This document shows, piece by piece, positions 7,542-15,801 of a DNA stretch of 21,137 nucleotides. How positions within the stretch are numbered: position 1 is the stretch's first letter; the number at the start of each line of letters is the position of its first letter. Both the position numbers and the translations under genes were made by a program. Source of the DNA: Fibrobacteraceae bacterium (GTDB lineage: Bacteria; Fibrobacterota; Fibrobacteria; Fibrobacterales; Fibrobacteraceae); NCBI GenBank assembly GCA_023231365.1, contig JALNVO010000012.1, forward strand, positions 1 to 21,137, given 5' to 3'. A model generated the notes under the pieces. The model did no database searches and was not told where the DNA came from. It was given only the letters and a program-made list of their open reading frames with translations.

Positions 7542-7852
7542 TGGATCCATATTGTGGATATCTGTCAAACAACTTGATTATTTTTTGATATAGTGAATGA
7601 AAGAAGCTTTGCTGTGTAGCTTCTAGGCTTGGAAGAAGGTATGTATTATTTTCAAAACGAAATTTTGGTGATTAGTTTGTTTTTGAATCTAGAATAAAGG
7701 ACTGAGTTTCCCTTTTGGTTTGCAGCAAATCGGAATTAGCAAAAGACATTGCAAAATTAGATCCATATATACAGCCTTGACATTGTATCAAGCTTCTAAC
7801 AATTAATGTTATTATTTCTACCTTTCAGCGAGGAATAAAAGAGGCTTCCTAT

Positions 7853-8941
7853 ATGATTGAACAGCGTCCAGAATTAAAAAGTCTTTCCGATTATGTTCCT
7901 GGAAAATCTATTGAAGAAATCCAGGAGCGCTTCGGGCTTGCCAAAGTGGTCAAGCTCGCATCGAATGAAAATCCGCTCGGGCCTTCGCCTAAGGCTATCG
8001 AGGCTTTACAGAAAATTGCGACGACGCTCCATCTCTATCCGCGTGGAGATGCTCCGGATTTGATCAGTGCCATTGCCAAAAAAAGTGGACTTCTAAGAGA
8101 AAACATTATTCTTGGAAATGGTTCCGATGAGATTATTGATTTGATTTCCAAAGCGTTCATTCGTGCTAACGATGAATGCATCAGTTTTATACCCACCTTT
8201 TCCGTTTACAAATTTTCCACGCTTTCGGTGGGTGGTACGTTCATTGCGGTTGATTCCGGTGCAGAAAAGCCTAAGTTGAGTGCCCTGCTAGAACATGTTA
8301 CGAAGAAGACCCGTGTCATTTTTATTTGTAATCCGAATAATCCGACGGGCTGGTATTTTAGCGATGCAGAGATCCGCGCGTTTCTCAAGAAGGTGCCGAG
8401 CAACGTACTCGTTTTCTTGGACGAAGCTTATGCAGAATTCGCAACGGCGGGTGATTTTCCGCAACTTGAAAAATCCCTTGGCGAATTTCCGAACTTGTTT
8501 CTCAATCATACGTTTAGCAAAATCTACGGACTTGCCGGTCTTCGCATTGGCTATGCTTATTCGAGTCCCGAAGTTATCAAGGCTTTGTGGAAGGTAAAGC
8601 CTGCTTTCGATGTTAATCGTGCCGCTCAAATTGCGGCAGTAGCGGCTCTTTCCGATGAAGTACATATCAAGAGCACGCTCGCTTCCAATGCCTCGGGCAT
8701 GAAGTTTCTTGTTTCGGAATTTGAGTCTCTTGGCTACAAGGTGATTCCCAGCGAAGCCAACTTCATTTGCGTACACATCGGCGAAAATTGCAAGGATCTA
8801 GTGAATTTTTTGGAAGAGAATGGCATGATCATCCGCTATTTGAAGAGTTTCGATATGCCGGAATGGATTCGCGTCACGATAGGGCTTAAAAACGAAAATG
8901 AGATGCTGATGGACCTTGTTAAGAAGTGGAAATCCCGCTAA
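7853..8941 (+). CDS. hisC: Histidinol-phosphate aminotransferase
   Basis: 362 residues, full length for HisC. It is a PLP aminotransferase interconverting imidazole-acetol phosphate and histidinol phosphate, using glutamate as amino donor. Family features are VKLASNENPLGPSPKA at residues ~33-48, LGNGSDEIIDL, ICNPNNPTGWYFS, LDEAYAEF, and TFSKIYGLAGLRIGY with the PLP lysine at 223. The arginine near the C-terminus (EWIRVTIG) fits the carboxylate-binding position. GAGG lies eight bases before the ATG. The related aromatic aminotransferases share this fold, but the HisN-type phosphatase 13 bp downstream favours a histidine role. No other his genes are in the window. Confidence 0.93.
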   Translation: MIEQRPELKSLSDYVPGKSIEEIQERFGLAKVVKLASNENPLGPSPKAIEALQKIATTLHLYPRGDAPDLISAIAKKSGLLRENIILGNGSDEIIDLISKAFIRANDECISFIPTFSVYKFSTLSVGGTFIAVDSGAEKPKLSALLEHVTKKTRVIFICNPNNPTGWYFSDAEIRAFLKKVPSNVLVFLDEAYAEFATAGDFPQLEKSLGEFPNLFLNHTFSKIYGLAGLRIGYAYSSPEVIKALWKVKPAFDVNRAAQIAAVAALSDEVHIKSTLASNASGMKFLVSEFESLGYKVIPSEANFICVHIGENCKDLVNFLEENGMIIRYLKSFDMPEWIRVTIGLKNENEMLMDLVKKWKSR

Positions 8942-8954
8942 GAGGTGACGTCGA

Positions 8955-9767
8955 ATGACTAGTGATCAAGAAGTCCGCGAGCTTTTAAATGTGGCGCTAG
9001 TGGCATCCAAGGCTGCTGAAAAGGTCATCCTTTCTTATTTCGAAACGTCTCTTTCCATTGAATGGAAGGAGGATAATACTCCGGTGACTATTGCGGATAA
9101 AGGCGCAGAAGAAGCCATTCGCAAGGTTTTTGCAAAAGAGACTCCAGAATTTGGCATCGTAGGCGAGGAGTTTGGCGCTGAGGGGGAGAGCGCAGAATAT
9201 AAGTGGGTCATAGATCCTATTGATGGCACAAAGGCTTTCATGCGCGGTGTTCCGCTTTTTGGGACGCTTATCGGTCTTCACCACAAGGATGTATCGTTGG
9301 TAGGGATCATTGGCCTTCCGGCTTTGCATCATACCCTTTTTGCCGGCAAGGGCTTGGGCGCAATGGTTGATGGACAAAGAGTTCACGTGTCTAATGTAGA
9401 CAAGTTGAATTCCGGTCTCGCGCTTTCGGGTACGATCAATACGTTTGACCATTGTGGTTATTCTTTGAATTTTGAAGCTTACCGCAAAAGTGCTTTGATG
9501 TACCGTGGCTGGGGAGATTGCTATGGTTATTATTTGGTGGCTACAGGCCGAGCAGAAGCGATGGTAGATCCGACAGTTTCTCTTTGGGACGTGGCAGCTT
9601 TCCCTTGCATCTTGAATGAAGCGGGCGGAAAATTTTCCACGCTTTCAGGGGAAATTGAGTTATTCAATGCGGCGGGCGAGCCTCTCCACGCGATTCACGA
9701 GGGCTATACGGGGATGGCGACAAATGGGCTCGTTCACAGTGAAGTTTTAGCTCATTTTAAAAAGTAG
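8955..9767 (+). CDS. hisN: Inositol-monophosphatase-family phosphatase, probable histidinol-phosphatase (HisN type)
   Basis: 270 residues. The metal-dependent IMPase motifs are all present: DNTPVTIADKGAEE (Asp48), GEE at 70-72, WVIDPIDGTKAF (Asp87, Ile89, Asp90), and LWDVAAFPCILNEAGG (Asp212). Its position 13 bp after hisC, with GAGGTG before the ATG, indicates it dephosphorylates histidinol phosphate to histidinol, the step after HisC. HisN-type enzymes replace the HisB/PHP phosphatase in many bacteria. An inositol- or 3'-phosphoadenosine-phosphatase activity cannot be excluded from motifs alone. Its last 11 bases overlap the end of comEC on the other strand. Confidence 0.87.
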   Translation: MTSDQEVRELLNVALVASKAAEKVILSYFETSLSIEWKEDNTPVTIADKGAEEAIRKVFAKETPEFGIVGEEFGAEGESAEYKWVIDPIDGTKAFMRGVPLFGTLIGLHHKDVSLVGIIGLPALHHTLFAGKGLGAMVDGQRVHVSNVDKLNSGLALSGTINTFDHCGYSLNFEAYRKSALMYRGWGDCYGYYLVATGRAEAMVDPTVSLWDVAAFPCILNEAGGKFSTLSGEIELFNAAGEPLHAIHEGYTGMATNGLVHSEVLAHFKK

Positions 9768-12114
9768 TTCCGTCTTTGGTCCGGCTTGCGTGCCAGCCTT
9801 GCTTATTGAAATTTATTTGAATAGATCCTTCGACGGCTGTGTTCCGCATTGGAATTTTGAGACTATCCAATCGCAGCACGATCTGCTTGCTCGGATGCTT
9901 GAATCGGTTATGCTTTCCGCTTGAGACAATAGAAAGCTTTGGATTTACAGCCATCAAAAATTCTCTGGAACTAGAAGTTTTTGATCCATGGTGCCCGAGC
10001 TTGATTACGTCCGTTTTCAGAGGAATGTCCGTTTTCAAAAGTTCTTTTTCACCCTCTTTCGTCAGATCTCCGGTGAGGAGTATTGAGCCCCCGATTCCCG
10101 CAACGCGAACCGTAATGCTTTGTGAATTTGTTTCCTTGCAGTGCAGAGGATTCGGATGAAGCATGCGCATCTCCCAATGGAGAGTTTCTTCTGGCTTTGT
10201 TTTCATTTGTTCGCTATAAACCATTCCTCGTTTCAAATCCATCACGGGTATTTTGCGGTCAAATGCCTCTCGGATTATTCTTTGCCATTCTTGTTTGGGC
10301 TCAATGCGGGAACATTCTTGGATCCAGAGGTTTTCCACAGGAAATTCGCCGAGCAGAGCTTCTGCTCCGCCGAAATGATCCGCGTCCGGGTGCGTAATGA
10401 TAAGGGCGGAAAGCTTCCAAACGCCTTCGTTCCTCAAAAAGGGTATGATTTTGTCATCGGTTATGTTCCGCTTTCCTGTGTTTACGCCAGCGTCAACGAG
10501 AAAGTTCTTTCCTCCCGGACTTTTGATAAAGATGCAATCTCCTTGGCCTACGTCAATTACAACGACTTTCCATGCAGGTTTTTCCGTATTAAAAATTTGT
10601 GTGTAAAAATAATAGCCACCTAAAATTAGAATCGCTAACAAAATAATTTTCCTAGCCAAAGCATCTCTTTTAGAAGCACCTAGAAAAAGAATGATTACTC
10701 CCAAAAGTACAAGTACCCATATCGGAAAAGGCCCTATTGTAATGCATGCAGCGGTAAAATCAGAAAATTTATCTACCAAAAATGCAGAAAGCCTGAATAG
10801 GAATCCGGCAGCTTCGCAAAAATAGGGTGAAATAAAAGGCAGCGGCAAAAGCAACGCGAAAAGTCCAGCTTGCATTCCTAGGCTTACCAAGGGAACAACA
10901 AAGATGTTGCCGAAGAGGGAAACTGGTGAAAGGGAGTGAAAATACCATATCAAGAAAGGAGCCGTCGATAAAGTAGCGACAACTGTTATCCAGAAAGCCG
11001 AGAGAATATTCGATTCAAAGAACATCCAAATCTTGCTCTTTTTCAAGGCTTCGCTTTTGGCTGTCATCGGGTTCTTTTTCCCGTAGGCGATAATTCCTCC
11101 GGTTGCCGCTGCTGAAAGTTCAAATCCCACATCCCAAAGGACTGATGGCGAGTGTATTGTGAGAATCAAAAGAGCGATTCCGAGTGAATTCAGGCTATCC
11201 GCTTTTCGTTCGAGAAGAAGTCCGCTTTGGACGGTGCAGAACATGAATACGGCGCGGCATACGGCGGGTGAACCTCCGGCGACAGGTACATAGAGGAGCA
11301 TCAGGAGGATCGCGAGTATCCGAGCTATCCGGTGGGGCAACCGCATTGCTTTCAATAGGAGAAGAAGCATTCCTGAAAGAAGAACTACGTGGAAACCGCT
11401 GATGGCTAGCACGTGTATAATTCCTACTCGCCGGAATTCGCTTTGGAGCGCATCTGGAATTCCGGACCTATCGCCAGCAAGAAGTCCCATCAAAAGACCT
11501 GTTTCTATAGGAGGAAGGTTTTTTGAAAAATAGTTCTTCAGAAGTTGTCTGAATGATGCAAAGCTCTTTTCAGGAATCCAAGAACTTTTAATTATCTGGA
11601 AAGATTGTATCGCCCCATAAGCGGCAAATCCTTGCGCCTTTAACCAGTTTTGCGTATCAAAACTTCCTGGAACCGTTGGTGGCTCAATTGGATACCAGCG
11701 CGCATGGAATGTGATGGAATCGCCTGGAGCGGGGTACGGCGGCTCTTTTACGGATAATCTAACTTTCCCTATGCCTTTTACTTTTAAGATGATGGCGACG
11801 CCTTCTCCTCGGTTTAGCACGGATTCCGTTTTACCTGAAGCTAGTGAAGGAAGTTCATTGAACTTTACTTCAGAATTTTCTGAAGTAAATGCTCCGAGTA
11901 ACAAACGAAGCCCTAGAAGTAAGAGAACTGCGAGGCTTGTTTTTCTTTGAAAGTCAGGAAACAGAAATAGAGAGAGAAGGAGCGTGCATAGTGCGGGAAG
12001 CCCATATAAAGGGTGTTCGGTGCAAATGAGGTACAGCACTGCACAGAAGAAACTAGCAAGAGCGGGTCTTGCGTATAGCGGCTCTAAAAGGTGGGTAAAT
12101 AAAGAAAAGTTCAT
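9757..12114 (-). CDS. comEC: ComEC/Rec2-family DNA uptake channel
   Basis: 785 residues, the usual size for full-length ComEC. It starts with hydrophobic helices and a soluble domain (residues ~90-180, including PPYPAPGDSITFHARWYP). Then comes the polytopic competence domain, beginning GLLMGLLAGDRSGIPD and VIHVLAISGFHVVLLSG-like sequence, with many membrane segments to ~500. The C-terminal third is a metallo-beta-lactamase-like domain: VVIDVGQGDCIFI; ITHPDADHFGG (His575, Asp577, Asp579, His580); LLTGDLT; and LGHHGSKTSSS. ComEC moves single-stranded DNA through the inner membrane during transformation; the MBL domain is thought to degrade one strand. No other competence genes are nearby. The gene is intact. 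Its ribosome site is weak (GGAA nine bases from ATG). Confidence 0.94.
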   Translation of the reverse strand: MNFSLFTHLLEPLYARPALASFFCAVLYLICTEHPLYGLPALCTLLLSLFLFPDFQRKTSLAVLLLLGLRLLLGAFTSENSEVKFNELPSLASGKTESVLNRGEGVAIILKVKGIGKVRLSVKEPPYPAPGDSITFHARWYPIEPPTVPGSFDTQNWLKAQGFAAYGAIQSFQIIKSSWIPEKSFASFRQLLKNYFSKNLPPIETGLLMGLLAGDRSGIPDALQSEFRRVGIIHVLAISGFHVVLLSGMLLLLLKAMRLPHRIARILAILLMLLYVPVAGGSPAVCRAVFMFCTVQSGLLLERKADSLNSLGIALLILTIHSPSVLWDVGFELSAAATGGIIAYGKKNPMTAKSEALKKSKIWMFFESNILSAFWITVVATLSTAPFLIWYFHSLSPVSLFGNIFVVPLVSLGMQAGLFALLLPLPFISPYFCEAAGFLFRLSAFLVDKFSDFTAACITIGPFPIWVLVLLGVIILFLGASKRDALARKIILLAILILGGYYFYTQIFNTEKPAWKVVVIDVGQGDCIFIKSPGGKNFLVDAGVNTGKRNITDDKIIPFLRNEGVWKLSALIITHPDADHFGGAEALLGEFPVENLWIQECSRIEPKQEWQRIIREAFDRKIPVMDLKRGMVYSEQMKTKPEETLHWEMRMLHPNPLHCKETNSQSITVRVAGIGGSILLTGDLTKEGEKELLKTDIPLKTDVIKLGHHGSKTSSSREFLMAVNPKLSIVSSGKHNRFKHPSKQIVLRLDSLKIPMRNTAVEGSIQINFNKQGWHASRTKDGTTF

Positions 12115-12178
12115 CTTCTATTCCATAAAAAGATTAAATTGAAAGAGCTCCTCTTCTATTAACGGGTGAGACCTTCTC

Positions 12179-13465
12179 ATGAAGAAAAAAAAGCTCTTTT
12201 TTGCTCTTTTTACTGCAACACTATCCTCTTTTCTCGGGGGGTGCGGTATGTTTGACTCTTCATCTTCCGAAGATGCGGAAGTCGATCCCTTGAGCGGTCT
12301 CCCTTTTTCTGCTTATCCGAACGATGCTGCGGTGAATGATTCGGCAAATGCCTATTTGGCAACTGGTCTTATGCTCACTGTGCATCCCGGGGCGAGTTAT
12401 ACAATTTCATTTGACGCAGATTCCAACTATGATTCGCCAAAGCTTCAGCTTTATCGTTTAAAATTTCCAACGGATTCTACATATACATATCGCCAAATCC
12501 GCAATATCTCGGCAAAGGAAGTGGACGGCAAATGGGTGTATACTTTTGATTGTTCGGAAAATGATCGCGCTTATTGGGCAACGACCCTTTTAGGAGATGA
12601 TGGTTCTTATTACAGAGGAAAGGTTTCCGGCTTTTCTTTCAAGGGCGTAGGTGCTTACGATTCTCATCTGTCCTTGAATTTGATTGTGGCGGGCTCGTAT
12701 GGTGGAACTTCGGACTCTGTTTCACTGGATTCTCTTTCCAAGATGATACTAGAAGGCTTCCGCTCGGCTTTATCCGGTGGCGGTATAATTGTAGATACAT
12801 TGTATTTGCATCACGCTTCGGAGCGCACGGATCTTGCAACATCTTATCCCGATAACAAGCAGTGGCAAGCGGGTAAGTCTAGCGATGATATGTTCCTTAC
12901 GGAACTGGGCGGTTGGCCCGATTCCTTGGGGGAAAAGGGCATTTATTACGCTTTGGACTTGATACTTGTTCACCGTATAGAATCGGCAGGCGTTCTCGGC
13001 TATTCCATTCTGTTTGGCGGAAGCCTTGGCGGTGGTACGGGTAGTACGGTTGTCATCGGTACGCAATATTATACGATTTCTCCTTTGATTGAATATCCAC
13101 AAAAAGCTTCAGAAATTGTCGCAACCACAGTACACGAAAGCGGGCATTTCTTAGGACTCCGCCATACCACATCCACAATGGCGGATATGGAATCTAGCGG
13201 GGATTTTTCGAACAAGGAAGACGGTTTGGATGACACGCCCTATTGCTCGGATTATCTTCCCTTTACAGCATCTTCTTCGACGCTAGTCAAGCGTTCGGAT
13301 GTGCGATTTTTGCCAATGCCGCGATTAGTGCTGTCCAAGAGCCTTTCTTCTTGTCCTGATGCTTCTAATCCAATGTTCCCCTCAGCTGTGGATGTAGAAA
13401 GCACGGGATTTACTGTTGAACAAAAGGCTTTGGCAAAAGCGACTCTCGAACTTTATAAGCATTAA
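12179..13465 (+). CDS. Lipoprotein with metzincin-like zinc protease motif
   Basis: 428 residues. A lipoprotein signal peptide ends LGG|C with Cys22 as the lipid site, followed by a Ser/Asp linker. The C-terminal half carries HESGHFLGLRH (His319, Glu320, His323, His329), the HExxHxxGxxH zinc site of metzincins. DDTPYC follows, and NPMFPSA (Met399) would serve as Met-turn. The DTP-Y-C segment and the long gap to the Met-turn recall the pappalysin/cytophagalysin (M43) group, so an extracytoplasmic endopeptidase is likely. The first ~280 residues match no family I recognise; they contain possible beta-sandwich sequence. The start is ATG with GGTGAG eight bases upstream. The protein sits on the outer or inner membrane surface. 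The substrate is unknown. Confidence 0.82.
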   Translation: MKKKKLFFALFTATLSSFLGGCGMFDSSSSEDAEVDPLSGLPFSAYPNDAAVNDSANAYLATGLMLTVHPGASYTISFDADSNYDSPKLQLYRLKFPTDSTYTYRQIRNISAKEVDGKWVYTFDCSENDRAYWATTLLGDDGSYYRGKVSGFSFKGVGAYDSHLSLNLIVAGSYGGTSDSVSLDSLSKMILEGFRSALSGGGIIVDTLYLHHASERTDLATSYPDNKQWQAGKSSDDMFLTELGGWPDSLGEKGIYYALDLILVHRIESAGVLGYSILFGGSLGGGTGSTVVIGTQYYTISPLIEYPQKASEIVATTVHESGHFLGLRHTTSTMADMESSGDFSNKEDGLDDTPYCSDYLPFTASSSTLVKRSDVRFLPMPRLVLSKSLSSCPDASNPMFPSAVDVESTGFTVEQKALAKATLELYKH

Positions 13466-13466
13466 T

Positions 13467-14003
13467 ATGGCAGCTCCACACCAATTTTCAGAAACCGCCG
13501 CTCTAATCGCGTTTGTCCTCCAACCGGGGAGCGAATGGAATTCTTCCGTTTTAAATGTCATTACGCGTGCATGGGGGCCAATACGCCATTTAGGGAAACT
13601 CTTTCCTTTTAACAAAACCGCTTATTATGAAGAGGAAATGGGCAAGGACCTCTACCGCGGAGTTCTTTCCTTTGAGATGCAAATAGCGCCACAACTCGTT
13701 GGCGATGAAAAAATTCGCTCCAATGATATTGAACGCCATCTCTCTTTAGCAAACGGGCATCGTTTGGCAAATGTTGACATCGGCTATATGGACATGGATA
13801 AAATAGTTCTTCCTTCCTTCAAGAGAGGGCCGTTTAAATTGTATGCAGGTAAGGGCCTCTGGTTGGATATGATTCTCACATATGCCAAAGGCGAGTTCCA
13901 TCCTACGGCTTGGGCGTTTAACGATTTTGTGCAAAATCCCTATCAACACGATCTCATCCTCATTCGCGAGAAATACAAGAAGGCTCAGAACGTGAAGAAA
14001 TAA
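13467..14003 (+). CDS. DUF4416 family protein
   Basis: 178 residues from ATG 13467, which lies one base after the protease stop. An ATG at 13416 in the same frame would overlap the protease and add 17 residues that do not look like the family's N-terminus. The sequence fits the DUF4416 pattern: FPFNKTAYYEEEMGKDLYRG; VLSFEMQIAP; NVDIGYMDMDKIVLPSFKRG (family form is usually DPGY); LYAGKGLWLDMILTY; and a closing aromatic segment. The function is unknown. It has no signal peptide and is probably cytoplasmic, so co-transcription with an exported protease need not imply shared function. Family assignment is from memory of the motif. Confidence 0.78.
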   Translation: MAAPHQFSETAALIAFVLQPGSEWNSSVLNVITRAWGPIRHLGKLFPFNKTAYYEEEMGKDLYRGVLSFEMQIAPQLVGDEKIRSNDIERHLSLANGHRLANVDIGYMDMDKIVLPSFKRGPFKLYAGKGLWLDMILTYAKGEFHPTAWAFNDFVQNPYQHDLILIREKYKKAQNVKK

Positions 14004-14410
14004 ATTGCGGGTCTTTTATCTAGCTCATCGCTAAAAAAGCATTTACGGTGAAAATAGCTGTGCCGCGAATTTGTTTGCAACTATTGCTATGATCGAGCAT
14101 TTCGAGAAACCAACTGCTGTTTCTGTATGGTAGTTCCTTGAAAAGTAAAAATCAATTCATGAGCACTTGCATATCCCCGTTTCTAGATATGTAGAATGCA
14201 AGCATATCTATAACAGGTTTTTGAGTGGCAATGGTTTCATATACGGGCTACATTTTTCCGAACATTCAATTGTTCTCCGGACTTACCTTCTTTCAAAAAA
14301 TCCTTTGGTTCTTTGTAATGCTGTCGGTAGACCAGATTTCAAATGTAACCGAGGGATTTCTTGCTTGCCTTGGAAGGAACGCCAGATTTATTTTCAACTA
14401 AATTAAATAT
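14004..14410. other. 407-bp intergenic region between converging genes
   Basis: No credible gene. A 79-codon frame at 14167-14406 has no ribosome site and no recognisable sequence. An imperfect inverted repeat lies at 14165-14202: CTTGCAT pairs with ATGCAAG, with ATATC/GATAT inside. There is no clear T-tract terminator, although two genes converge here. Otherwise I see nothing in it. Confidence 0.45.
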
Positions 14411-14914
14411 CTATTCTTTCACCAGCACTTTTTCAATTTCAAGAATATAAAGTGTGTGAAAGTCTTTCTTCTCGTAACAGTCCATGATGCTCGGATCGAT
14501 AAAACTTTCTTGCTTGTAATTCTGTGCAAAAGCCTTCTTGCCAATGAGGACTAAGCGTGCTTCGTCAAAATAGGGAGTCTTGTTTGAGTGGTCCACTGTG
14601 AAACCGCAGTGAGCTACTTTGTCTTCATTTTTGCCAGAAGCCTTACCTGCGTAAGCGAGTTCTTTGCGATATTTTTCGTTGAAGAAGCAGAGTGAAACGG
14701 TATCGGTTGCATCAATCAAGGTCTTGGTAAAGCGCTGTGGGCGCACGGCAATATAAGCTACAGGCTTGTTCCACATAACTCCGATACCACCCCAAGAAGC
14801 TGTCATCATATTTACTTTGCCCGCGTATTCTGCGGTAATAAGCATCCAATCTTTTCCAATGAGCTTAAACGGATTGTCTTTGATCTCTTCAGGGCTGATT
14901 TCTTTAAAAGCCAT
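14411..14914 (-). CDS. Flavin-reductase-like (FMN-binding split-barrel) protein
   Basis: 167 residues, typical of the small flavin reductase-like domain family. The fold is suggested by WMLITAEYAGKVNMMTASWGGIGVMWNKPVAYIAVRPQR near the N-terminus, where the backbone and Ser/Thr residues would bind FMN phosphate. TDTVSLCFFNEKYRKEL follows. The C-terminal half has no additional domain. Members bind FMN and either reduce it with NAD(P)H or act as electron carriers in anaerobes; the exact activity is not clear here. AAGGAG lies five bases before the ATG. Immediately upstream is the repeat element at 14937-15136, leaving no room for a separate promoter between element and ribosome site. Confidence 0.85.
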   Translation of the reverse strand: MAFKEISPEEIKDNPFKLIGKDWMLITAEYAGKVNMMTASWGGIGVMWNKPVAYIAVRPQRFTKTLIDATDTVSLCFFNEKYRKELAYAGKASGKNEDKVAHCGFTVDHSNKTPYFDEARLVLIGKKAFAQNYKQESFIDPSIMDCYEKKDFHTLYILEIEKVLVKE

Positions 14915-14936
14915 ATTTTCTCCTTTTCCTTTTAAA

Positions 14937-15136
14937 GGGCATCTCTAAAAATTCAGTCTCTATGGCGAGAAACCGGTTCCCTCCGGGGAACATCAGGCTT
15001 CGTAGAGCTGACCTTCAGGTCGGCCCCGCAGGGGTGAGGATGGAACAACGTGACACCGCAACAAATCGGTTGCCGCACTTCGCAATGCTCGGCTTCACTC
15101 GATTTCATCGACGCAAAGCAATTTTTAGAGTCGCCC
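14937..15136. repeat. 200-bp structured intergenic element with terminal inverted repeats
   Basis: The left end, GGGCATCTCTAAAAATT (14937-14953), is matched by the inverted right end, AATTTTTAGAGTCGCCC (15120-15136), at 15 of 17 positions. Inside are several hairpins: GTTCCC-TCCG-GGGAAC (14976-14991), GACC-TTCA-GGTC, and CGAT-TTC-ATCG near the right end. A core shared with 7470-7541 also lies inside. There is no transposase gene. The element looks like a non-autonomous palindromic repeat (MITE- or REP-like). Short frames of 60-61 codons on both strands are by-products of the element, not genes. It fills most of the gap between mntP and the flavin-reductase gene. Confidence 0.7.
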
Positions 15137-15153
15137 AAAATTAAAATAGGATT

Positions 15154-15729
15154 TTAAAGTATTTGATTTCCAGTCAAATGTTGATATAAAATTTTTACAC
15201 CAATGCCGATTAAAACAGCGCCGCCGGCAATTTCCGCCCATTTCGCAGAAATTTTATGCCCAGCTTTCTTGCCGATATTCGCTCCGATTTCCGTCATCAA
15301 CAGCGATACGGCTCCAATGAGAATGGATGCAATGGCGATGGTGCTCCCCACAAGTCCGAACATTACGCCGACGGCAAGCGCATCAAGACTGGTAGCTACG
15401 GCTAAAACAACAAGCATCTTGATGGATAATTTTTTGCAGAAATTTTCATCCTCTCCGCCTGAGATGCCTTCTACGATCATCTTGATGCCCAAGAGAAGGA
15501 GCAAAGCAAATGCAATCCAATGATCAACCGAGCCGATTTTTTCTGCGAGAAAATTTCCGCAGACATAACCTGCAAGAGTCATTCCCGTTTGGAAGCCTCC
15601 AAAGAAAAGACCCATTTTGATAATTTCGGCCTGAGACAAGTTGCGGTGGCAGAGTCCCGTTGAAACAGAAACTGCAAAGCAGTCCATTGCAAGGACAAAG
15701 GAGATGAGGAGAATACTTAGAATGTCCAT
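15154..15729 (-). CDS. mntP: Manganese efflux pump MntP
   Basis: 191 residues with six predicted membrane helices. This is the size and layout of MntP, which exports Mn(II) across the inner membrane. The two family repeats each carry a conserved acidic motif: LAMDCFAVSVSTG with Asp16, and ATSLDALAVGVMFG with Asp116. The sequence between (GGEDENFCKK) is the cytoplasmic loop. The start is ATG 15727-15729; the ribosome site is weak. A manganese-sensing yybP-ykoY riboswitch, common before mntP in other bacteria, is not visible in the 72-bp gap shared with the divergent SDR gene. Downstream on the same strand, after a 200-bp repeat, lies the flavin-reductase-like gene. Confidence 0.93.
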   Translation of the reverse strand: MDILSILLISFVLAMDCFAVSVSTGLCHRNLSQAEIIKMGLFFGGFQTGMTLAGYVCGNFLAEKIGSVDHWIAFALLLLLGIKMIVEGISGGEDENFCKKLSIKMLVVLAVATSLDALAVGVMFGLVGSTIAIASILIGAVSLLMTEIGANIGKKAGHKISAKWAEIAGGAVLIGIGVKILYQHLTGNQIL

Positions 15730-15801
15730 AATTTTTGCCTACGCCGATAAAAAAAGTTAGTTTGAAAAAGAGCGTTTGTAAAGATAGCAAAGGAAGAAAC
15801 T

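Larger units (their letters stand above)
7277..7852. other. 576-bp AT-rich intergenic region upstream of hisC
   Basis: No credible coding sequence on either strand. It holds the terminator candidate at 7323-7350 and a degraded copy of an intergenic repeat around 7470-7541. The rest is AT-rich with many stops and looks like decayed or regulatory sequence. A perfect TTGACA at 7777-7782 lies about 70 bp before hisC and could be a -35 box, but the bases 16-18 bp downstream are a poor -10 match. No histidine-leader attenuator (a run of His codons) was seen. Confidence 0.5.

Noticed and set aside
13416..13466. Upstream in-frame ATG for the DUF4416 gene
   Set aside because: It would overlap the protease gene by 50 bp and add residues not typical of the family. 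ATG 13467 gives the expected N-terminus.
14167..14406. 79-codon frame in the gap before the flavin-reductase gene
   Set aside because: No ribosome site, no family resemblance, atypical composition; likely chance.
14953..15144. Two short frames of 60-61 codons on opposite strands
   Set aside because: They lie within the palindromic repeat element and start inside its hairpins. They have no ribosome sites and are products of the element's base composition.
15730..15801. Manganese riboswitch (yybP-ykoY) upstream of mntP
   Set aside because: The 72-bp divergent gap is too short and lacks the conserved stem-loop elements of that class.
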